Of a DNA stretch of 64,000 nt, positions 56,645 through 64,000 are shown one piece after another; the first letter of the stretch is position 1, and every line of letters starts with the position of its first letter. The position numbers and the translations under genes are program-made. The notes below the pieces were generated by a model. That model saw only the letters and a program-made list of their open reading frames with translations. It did no database searches and was not told the DNA's origin. This stretch comes from Smallanthus sonchifolius (lineage: Eukaryota > Streptophyta > Magnoliopsida > Asterales > Asteraceae): contig CM042018.1 in assembly GCA_023525975.1 (NCBI GenBank), forward strand, positions 105,888,001 through 105,952,000, read 5' to 3'.

Positions 56645-58428
56645 CTGATGTGTTAGTATTTACACATCTTTTTGGCACAAAACTTCGCTCATTTAATGAT
56701 CAATTCTTGGTTATATTCAACGTTTAGACACTTATTTGCTTCATTTCTTGTTTTGTAGGTTTTTGTGAAGCTTGGTGAATAAACAAGAAGATTCCAGGAT
56801 AAACAAGTGAAGTTTTAGGGTTTCTGTGATGGAGGCACGGTCGTGCCCCTATTTGGCACGGTCGTGCCAAGCTCCAAAACCCTAAGCACGGTCGCGCCAA
56901 GACTTAGACACGACCGCGTCAAGCCAAATTCCAAGGCACAACCGTGCCTTGGCCGCCCACGGTCGTGTGTCATCTCGTGAGTCTGAACAGCCGTACGTCC
57001 TCGATCAGTGGTACCCAATGGAAGCTACGGATCGGTCAAACCTCTGTCACACGGTCGTGCCAAGACCTAGACACGACCGCGTCCTTGTACTAGGCACGGT
57101 CGCGGTCGTGCCTCCTCTGCTGGCACGGTCGTGCCTCCCCTTTTCTATTTAAACAGAACTTAATTCTCATTCAGACATTCAGCAACCCAGGGGAAAAACC
57201 TACTGTTCCAGCTCGAGTCTTCTTTGTTCCAGCCATAATTCAAGATTCTTGGAGAGGATACAACATCAAGAGGATCACCATACATCAACAACAACATCTA
57301 AGCTTGGAGGAGTGGTTTGATTCTTGTTTTCATATCATGTTTCTCATTATTTTTCCCTGCTTATTTGTAATTTTGATGCTCATGATGAGCTAAAACTCCT
57401 GTTCACTTTGGTTTAGATGAAGTTTAGATACATTTGACAACATTCATGGATTATTGGCAATTATTGTGTTAATGTTATGACAACCGTATGATTATTCTTT
57501 GATGAAATTATGTATTCAAGTATTTTGAGTTGTTTACAAGACTTGTATTTGTGTATGTCATATTATGTTGGAAAACTTATGATTTATGCGTATATTCATG
57601 GATTGGTGTATGTAATTATACTAGTTTATGGCATTTGACTAGGAATGGTGAATGAAGTCTTGTTTATGAATCATTATATTTGTATGTGTAACCTTATGCT
57701 TATGTTTGGAAAGACAAAGTATTTGTTATGATGTGTCATATTTAGTATTATGTTTATCTAGGAATTGTTGACACATCCTCCTAATTTATATAACCTTTAT
57801 ATGAACATTGTATGTTGAAGAAATGCATATTGCTGTCTAAATTAATCAACTTGAGGTGGATAGTGTGTTGTTCATATTATCTTTCCAACTAGTTGTTGGA
57901 TTAGTGTACCTTTATCGGAAGCTAGTTCAATCTTTATAAACATTGACATGATTATTAAACACGTGAGCCTCATTGTATGACTTTAGGTGGTTGGTTTGTG
58001 TAATTCATGCTAGCTTTCCGAATAGTCATTTGATTAGATATCTTTGATGAGAATTTAGTCAATTTATGTATCGTGTATTTGCCATGTTTCTATGAATGTA
58101 TTGAATGTATTCTAAATGGATTCGACACCGAAGTGATATTTTCTCCTTGATTGTTTGATTTGTGATTTAGTTTAGTTTTATATTCTTACATATTAGTCTA
58201 ATTAAAAAATCAACTTAAACATCTTTAATCCATACTTGATTGAATTTTAGTCCCGGTTTATTATCGCATTCCACCGTGTCCACGGATTGATATCCGGTTC
58301 TTACCTTTACTATATTGCTATCCGACGGGTACACTGCCCGGTGTGTGTGATTAGTATTTGGTGAAAACCCTTTTAAAACTAATTGTGTAAAATACTTATA
58401 TAAAAATATATATAGTTTACACGCATCA
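56645..58428 (+). mobile_element. 5' LTR of an Athila-type Ty3/gypsy element
   Basis: Begins TGATGTGTTAGTATTTACAC, ends GTTTACACGCATCA, with inverted TGATG/CATCA ends; 1784 bp. A TATA-like TATTTAAA lies at about 57146, after the palindrome array. It is inserted in the 5' LTR of the chromoviral element. Confidence 0.88.
56833..57136. repeat. Array of the interrupted palindrome GCACGGTCGTGC in the Athila LTR
   Basis: About ten variants: GGCACGGTCGTGCC, GCACGGTCGCGCC, ACACGACCGCGTC and others, on both strands. The same motif family as in the outer solo LTR. It ends ~10 bases before the TATA-like box at 57146. Confidence 0.85.
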
Positions 58429-58434
58429 AGTTTT

Positions 58435-58453
58435 TGGCGCCGTTGCCGGGGAC
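58435..58453 (+). other. Primer-binding site (tRNA-Asp type)
   Basis: TGGCGCCGTTGCCGGGGAC, six bases after the LTR. Athila and Tat elements use this tRNA-Asp-complementary site. Confidence 0.88.
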
Positions 58454-58767
58454 ACGGTTTTGCGAGAACGATTGGAATTAATTTTTAGTCATTTAGTATA
58501 TATATTTTTGTGAATATCGTGTTTTTCTTGTTGTTATTTGCAATTTTGTGTGTATAGATATTTTTCGCATTTTACTTGTTATTTTTAGCTTCATTTGTAT
58601 ATATATATATATCTCGGTTTTTATCACATTTTATTTTTTATTATTATTTTCAATTTTTTTTTATTTTTATTTTATTTTATTTTTGTTTTATAATTGTTTT
58701 GTCTAACTTGTGTTTTTCTTTGTCCTAGGTTCGCGTATTTAAATCTAACTTGTCGTGCAGATCGTGT

Positions 58768-60639
58768 ATGTTCTCAACTCCCGTCGAGAAGGTTCCTGAG
58801 CCGTCTTCCGAGCCGGAGCGTGATCTTCATCCGAGATTGCGAGCCCGTTCCTGATTTGTGGCACGGTTACTCGAGTTTGACGAGGTTGTTGTTGATGAGG
58901 TTGTTGTTGACGAGGTAGAGGAGATGGCGAACGAGGATGCGGGTCGGATGCTTTCGGATTTTGGCAAACCGACACTTGAGGGTTTGGAGTCGAGCATCAA
59001 TAGGCCGAAGGTTGGAGCACATCAGTTCGAGATCAAATCCAGCATTATATAGATGGTGCAGAACATGTGTCAGTTCGATGGAAAGGATCACGAGGATCCT
59101 AATACTCATTTGGCCGGTTTCTTAGAGATTTGCGCCACTTTCAAAATTCGTGACGCTACCGACGATGCTATTCGGCTCCGGTTGTTCCCGTTTTCCTTAC
59201 GGGATCGAGCCAAGGCTTGGTTACTGTCACTTCCCCCTAGGTCCATTAGTACTTGGGACCAGATGGCTGCTAAATTCTAAGAAAAATACTTCCCTCCGGA
59301 GAAAACATCAAAGTTGAGGGCTAGGATTCTTTCTTTCCAGCAGGACGACGGGGAGACGATCTATGAGGCGTGGGAGAGATTCAAGGAACTGATGAGGAAG
59401 GTTCCCCACCATGGATTGTTGAAGTGGCAGCAGTGTGAGACCTTTTACAATGGTCTGGAGATGACCGTGAAGCAGCTGATTGATGCATACGCGGGTGGAG
59501 ATATTGGAACAAAGACACCCCAGGAGGCGTATGACTTGCTAGAGAAGGTGGCAGCGAAGAGCTACACTCAGCATACTTCCCGATCGAGAACCCAAAGGTA
59601 GGGTGTCCATCACGTGGATGAAATTACCTCTTTAGCTGCCCAGGTGGAAGCACTTTCCACCAAGATTGATCAGATGCACATCCACAAGGCCCAGTCCTTG
59701 TGTGAGTTTTGTGGTGGGGCACATCCCACGAGTGCTTGTCAGGTTGGGGATCAGGGGGCCCACGAGCAGGTTGATTTCATGTCCAACCAGAATCGCCCTC
59801 AGAATAATCCCTACAGCAACACATATAATCCGGGGTGGAGGAATCACCCGAATTTCAGTTGGAAGTCTGGCAACAATAGCCAGCAACCACCCGGATTCAC
59901 TCAGCGCCCCCCATTCCAGCATCAGTCCCACCAGTCTTAGGGACAGAGTTCCCAGTTTCGACCTCAGCAGGGCCAGTTTCAAGGCCAAGGTTCTAGCAGC
60001 GGTCCACCACCCGCACCTGAGGGTAAATCCAGTTTGGAGGACATGGTTGCACGGCTACTTGCCAACTCAGAGAGTCAGAATCAGTTGGTAGAGAAGCAGA
60101 ACCTGTACATGGAGGAGCGTTTCCACACGCATGAGACTGAGTTGAGGAATCAGAAAGCTTCGATCCAGACCATAGAGAACCAGGTCGGGCAGATCGCGAA
60201 GCTTCTTTCTAAGAGACCGCCAGGTGGCCTGCCTAGCAACACTGAGCCCAATCCCAATGCTCATGTGAAGGCCATCACTTTGAGGAGCGATAGAGACACA
60301 GGACCGGATCCACAGGTCCCTGTGCACGAGTCATCTGAGGAGGAGGTTGTGATTGAGATTCCTGATGAGACACCGCCGAGGGGTAAATTGGCGAGCACAT
60401 CGCGCCCTCGCGAGCCTGTGAGAGATTATACTCCCGCCATTCCATACCCAGGCAGATTGAAGAAGCAGAAGATGGAGGAGCAGTATGGTAAGTTTCTAGG
60501 GTTGTTTAAGCAGTTGCATATCAACTTACCATTTGTGGAGGCTCTGGCTCAGATGCCTAAGTATGCGAGATTCTTGAAGGATATCCTCACGAATAAGAGG
60601 AAATTGGAGGAGTTGTCTCAGGTGACGCTGAATGAGTAG
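58768..60639 (+). pseudogene. Athila-type gag, several in-frame stops
   Basis: One frame runs from ATG 58768 with stops at 58852, 59050, 59278, 59599, 59938 and 60637. It contains the capsid region (DHEDPNTHLAGFLEIC, FPFSLRDRAKAWLLSLP, WERFKELMRKVPHHG), a zinc knuckle (CEFCGGAHPTSAC, CX2CX3HX4C), a glutamine/asparagine-rich linker and the Athila-typical LHINLPFVEALAQMPKYARF segment. Gag makes the virus-like particle. The stops make it non-coding as a whole. Confidence 0.88.
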
Positions 60640-60648
60640 TGTTCGGCG

Positions 60649-61092
60649 GTGATTCAGAACAAGCTATCAGAGAAGAGACGAGATCCGGGGAGTTTTACCA
60701 TCCCCTGCTTGATAGGTAGCTTGTCGGTTAGCAACGCCTTAGCTGACCTTGGTGCTAGCATTAAGCTCATGCCATATGCGGTCTTTGCTAAGCTTGAGTT
60801 GGGAGAACCTACACCGACACGCATGAGTATCCAGCTGGCCGATCGCTCGGTCAAGTATATGCGAGGGATAGCGGAGAATATGTTGGTTAAGGTTGATCGT
60901 TTTGTGTTTCCTGTAGACTTTGTGATTCTGGACATGGATGAGGACAAGAATGTCCCTATTATCCTAGGTCGACCGTTCCTGGCCACTGCCAAGGCCCTGA
61001 TTGATGTGTATTCGGGGAGGCTTACATTGAGGGTGGATGAAGAGGAAGTGACCTTTGATGTGGGGAGATCCATGCAGCATACCCAGAATTAG
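60649..61092 (+). pseudogene. Aspartic protease region of the Athila-type element
   Basis: In the same frame as gag. ALADLGASIKLMPY carries the active-site Asp in a DLGAS form seen in Athila; VPIILGRPFLATAKALIDV is the downstream conserved segment. Ends at a TAG (61090); the frame shifts near the G-run at 61186. Confidence 0.85.
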
Positions 61093-61234
61093 GATGATTC
61101 ACTCTACTTTGTTGAGGCTGTTTATTCTTGTGTGAGTGATCATCTCCAGGACACAGCTGAGGAGAAGTCCCTGGACACCCAGATTGTAGGGGGAGACATT
61201 TGATCCAGTTGGTGAGGATCAGTTTGATGAGCAG

Positions 61235-61438
61235 TTGCATAGCCAGGAGAGCTATGAGTTTCCCCAGTGTTCAGCGGTTTTTGCTATGGTTGATAGAGAG
61301 TCTGAGCCGATTGAGCGGCCTTCTATTGAGGACCCACCACCTGTTGAGCTTAAGGAGCTCCCGAGCCATTTGGAGTATGCCTTTTTAGATGGCGAGTCTC
61401 GATTACCTGTCATTATCGCCACTGATTTTGACGAGTGA
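61235..61438 (+). pseudogene. Linker between protease and reverse transcriptase
   Basis: Shifted by one frame from gag/protease. It contains ELPSHLEYAFLDGESRLPVI, the Athila-type segment that precedes RT. It closes at a TGA and a second shift occurs near 61425. Confidence 0.7.
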
Positions 61439-61499
61439 TGAGAAGGAGAGGCTACTTGAGGTGCTGAAATAGCACAAGCAGGCTATTGCATGGAGGATT

Positions 61500-62183
61500 A
61501 TGGACATTAAGGGAATTAATCCCTCTTTCTGTACCCATAAGATCCTTATGGAGGATGACTACAAGCCCGCTGTGAAGCACCAGAGGAGGTTGAACCCGAA
61601 CATGCAGGAGGTAGTAAAGAAGGAGGTGATTAAGTTACTGGATGCTGGTTTGATTTATCCCATCTCCGATTCTCCTTGGGTTAGCCCGGTTCAGGTTGTC
61701 CCTAAGAAGGGAGGCATGACTGTCATCACCAACGAGAGGAATGAGTTGATTCCTACTCGTACAGTCACCGGTTGGAGAGTTTGCATCGATTACCGCAAAC
61801 TCAATGATGCTACTCGGAAAGATCATTTTCCCCTCCCGTTCATTGATCAGATCTTGGAGAGATTAGCGAGAAAGATGTTCTCTTGTTTCCTGGATGGCTT
61901 CTCAGGCTACTTCCAGATCCCGATTGCTCCTGAGGATCAGGAGAAGACGACATTCACATGTCTCTATGGCACATTTGCTTATCGGCGGATGCCCTTTGGA
62001 TTGTGTAATGCTCCGACCACTTTCCAGCGTTGCATGGTGGCCATTTTCCATGATATGATTGAGGACTCCATGGAGGTTTTCATGGATGAATTTTCTGTGT
62101 TTGGGAGTTCCTTTGATCATTGCCTCGAGAATCTGGAGAGGATGTTGGCTAGGTGTAAAGAGGCCAATCTGGTGTTGAACTAG
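61500..62183 (+). pseudogene. Reverse transcriptase of the Athila-type element, catalytic motif altered
   Basis: Frame: GLIYPISDSPWVSPVQVVPK, WRVCIDYRKLNDATRKDHFP, LDGFSGYFQIPI, MPFGLCNAPTTFQRCM. The metal-binding YxDD site reads FMDE (residues 194-197, Glu codon 62088-62090), so the second catalytic Asp is replaced by Glu. It ends at TAG 62181; an upstream TAG at 61470 separates it from the linker. Confidence 0.88.
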
Positions 62184-62198
62184 GAGAAATGCCACTTC

Positions 62199-62789
62199 AT
62201 GGTGAAGGAGGGCATTGTGCTTGGGCACAAGGTTTCACGTGCGGGGATTGAGGTTGATAGAGCTAAGATTGACACCATATCTAAGCTGCCCCCGCCGACC
62301 TCTGTGAAATCTATTCGGAGCTTCCTTGGTCACGCGGGCTTTTACAGGCGTTTTATCAAAGATTTTTCTAAGATTTCCCGACCGATGACCCAACTTCTTG
62401 AGAAGGAAGCCCAGTTCGTGTTCTCCGACGAGTGCCTCAGTGCATTCGACTTGTTAAAAGAGAAGTTGGTGAATGCCCCTATCATGGTGGCTCCTGATTG
62501 GAAGCTGCCATTTGAGATCATGTGTGACGCGAGTGACTTCGCTGTTGGGGCGGTCTTAGGACAGAGGAGAGAGAAGCAGTTTCACCCGATTTAATATGCG
62601 AGCAAGACGCTCAATGACGCACAGGAGCATTACACCACGACAGAGAAGGAGCTCCTAGCCGTTGTCTTCGCTTTTGATAAATTCTGGTCTTATCTCGTCC
62701 TATCAAAGACCATTGTATTCACCGATCATGCAGCCCTTCGGCACCTGTTCAGCAAACAGGATGCCAAACCCCGGCTAATCCGGTGGGTT
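62199..62789 (+). pseudogene. RT connection and RNase H region
   Basis: VLGHKVSRAGIEVDRAKID, SIRSFLGHAGFYRRFIKDFS, then FEIMCDASDFAVGAVLGQR and (after TAA 62592) TTEKELLAVVFAFDKF and FTDHAALRHLFS. These are the typical Ty3/gypsy RNase H segments. Confidence 0.85.
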
Positions 62790-63806
62790 TTGCTGCTTCA
62801 GGAGTTCGACATTGAGATCCGCGATAAGAAGGGCGCGGAGAATGTCGCAGCGGACCACTTGTCCCGTCTTGAGTGCTCAGCTTCATCTGAACTTGTGGGG
62901 TCATCCATAAATGACAATTTTCCCCTCGAGTTTCTCATGCACATACAGACACAGGATGAGGAGTGTCCATGGTTTGCTGATTTTGAAAACTTTCTTGCTA
63001 GTGGGATTGTGATTAAGGGCTTAACGCATCAGCAGAAACGAAAGTTCTTTGCGGATGTGAAGCACTATCTTTGGGAGGATCCCTATTTGTTTCGAGTCGG
63101 GGCTGATCAGATCGTGCGTAGGTGTGTCTTTGGAGATGAGGCACGTCAGGTACTTAGACACTGCCACGCAGGCCCGACAGGTGGACATCATGGAGCTACC
63201 TTGACCGCGAAGAAGGTCTTTGACGCCGGTTTCTTCTGGCCTACCATCTTCCGGGAAGCTCATGAGATGATCCGAGCTTGTGATGCTTGCCAGAGGGCGA
63301 GTAACATTTCGTCGAGGAATGAGATGCCCCAGAACAGTATCCAGATTTGTGAGATTTTTGATGTCTGGGGTATTGACTTTATGGGACCTTTCCCAGCTTC
63401 TCGTGGCAACCGGTATATCCTAGTCGTTGTTGACTATGTTTCTAAGTGGGCTGAGGCTCAAGCCTTTCCTACTAATGATGCTAGGGTGGTTGTTCAATTT
63501 CTGAAGAAGCTGTTCTCTCGCTTTGGTGCCCCCAAAGCCCTTATCAGTGACCGTGGGACCCACTTCTGCAACGCCCAGTTGGAGAAGGCTCTATCACGAT
63601 ATGGTGTGAACCATAGATTCTCCACAGCCTACCATCCACAGACCTGTGGACAGGTAGAGGTCACGAACTGGGGCATAAAGCGGATTCTTGAGAAGACGGT
63701 TGGTCAGAACCGTAAGGATTGGTCGGATAGGTTAGATGATGCACTTTGGGCCTTCCGGACTGCCTATAAGACGCCTATTGGTACCACACCATTTAGGTTG
63801 ATCTAA
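62790..63806 (+). pseudogene. Integrase of the Athila-type element
   Basis: The HHCC zinc-binding region (LRHCHAGPTGGHHGA, then CDACQRAS) and the DDE core: WGIDFMGPFP, ISDRGTHFCN, and Glu in STAYHPQTCGQVEVTN. The expected Arg after VEVTN is Trp (NWGIKRIL). Ends at TAA 63804. Confidence 0.88.
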
Positions 63807-64000
63807 GGGAAGGCGTGCCATCTTCCGGTGGAGTTGGAGCATAAGGCCTATTGGGCATTGAAGGCAGTGAATCTTGACTTGGTGAGCGCGAGAGAGAACC
63901 GGTTCACTCAGATTCATGAGCTTGATGAGTTGAGGAATCAAGCCTATGCAAACTCCACGATCTACAAGGAGCGCACTAAGAGTTTACATGATCGACACTT
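63807..64000 (+). pseudogene. Integrase C-terminal region, cut by the window end
   Basis: In frame after the stop: GKACHLPVELEHKAYWALK, TQIHELDELRNQAY, KERTKSLHDRH. The conserved GKACHLPVE supports continuity. The 3' LTR and any further region lie outside. Confidence 0.8.

Noticed and set aside
59632..61240. Minus-strand open frames across the Athila gag-pol
   Set aside because: Antisense shadows of recognised gag and protease motifs.

Overview
The window is plant nuclear DNA: intron-containing genes with GT-AG junctions, an arabinogalactan peptide, an AP2/ERF factor, ubiquitin-conjugating enzymes, and a very high load of plant transposable elements. The element styles (long 'TGTGACA...TGTGACA' chromoviral LTRs, an Athila element with a tRNA-Asp primer site, Helitrons beginning TCTATACTATA, many hAT MITEs) suggest a eudicot, perhaps Asteraceae. 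That last step is inference.

Only four conventional genes are supported. (1) A two-exon AG-peptide of the AGP16/20 type (421-1546, +). (2) A cytokinin-response-factor-type ERF (7272-8218, -) with one frameshift between its AP2 domain and its conserved C-terminus. (3, 4) A head-to-tail pair of four-exon UBC8/9/10-type E2 genes (36924-40195 and 45185-46661, both -). The two E2 proteins differ, by my reading, at one residue.

Everything else is repeat. 1.9-3.8 kb: a SINE with a nested inverted-repeat element, then a degenerate copia fragment with LTR and primer site on the minus strand. 5.3-6.9 kb: a ~64-bp minisatellite split by a hAT MITE. 9.9-21.9 kb: the most unusual structure. Two inverted ~220-bp arms (9908-10130 and 21631-21855) enclose a chain of four (TA)n-bounded elements (B, C, D, E), and B itself contains two nested solo LTRs in opposite orientations (11724-17149 and 12241-15163), each with a 5-bp target duplication. 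22-36 kb: hAT MITEs with 8-bp target duplications, nested Helitrons, tRNA-related SINE heads, two snRNA-type USE/TATA pairs with no snRNA behind them, and large foldback elements.

40.5-44.8 kb lies between the two E2 genes and holds hAT MITEs, a LINE remnant and a broken hAT transposase copy. 47273-56644 is a Ty3/gypsy element of chromoviral type on the minus strand (3.3-kb 3' LTR, decayed pol, tRNA-Met primer site, start of the 5' LTR). That 5' LTR is cut at 56644/56645 by an Athila-type Ty3/gypsy element on the plus strand, which runs off the window: 1.78-kb LTR, primer site, then gag, protease, RT, RNase H and integrase with about eleven in-frame stops and two frameshifts.

Cluster arrays of an interrupted palindrome (GCACGGTCGTGC and variants) occur in both the chromoviral-type solo LTR and the unrelated Athila LTR. 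All boundaries, identities and target duplications were read by eye; no search or alignment was run.
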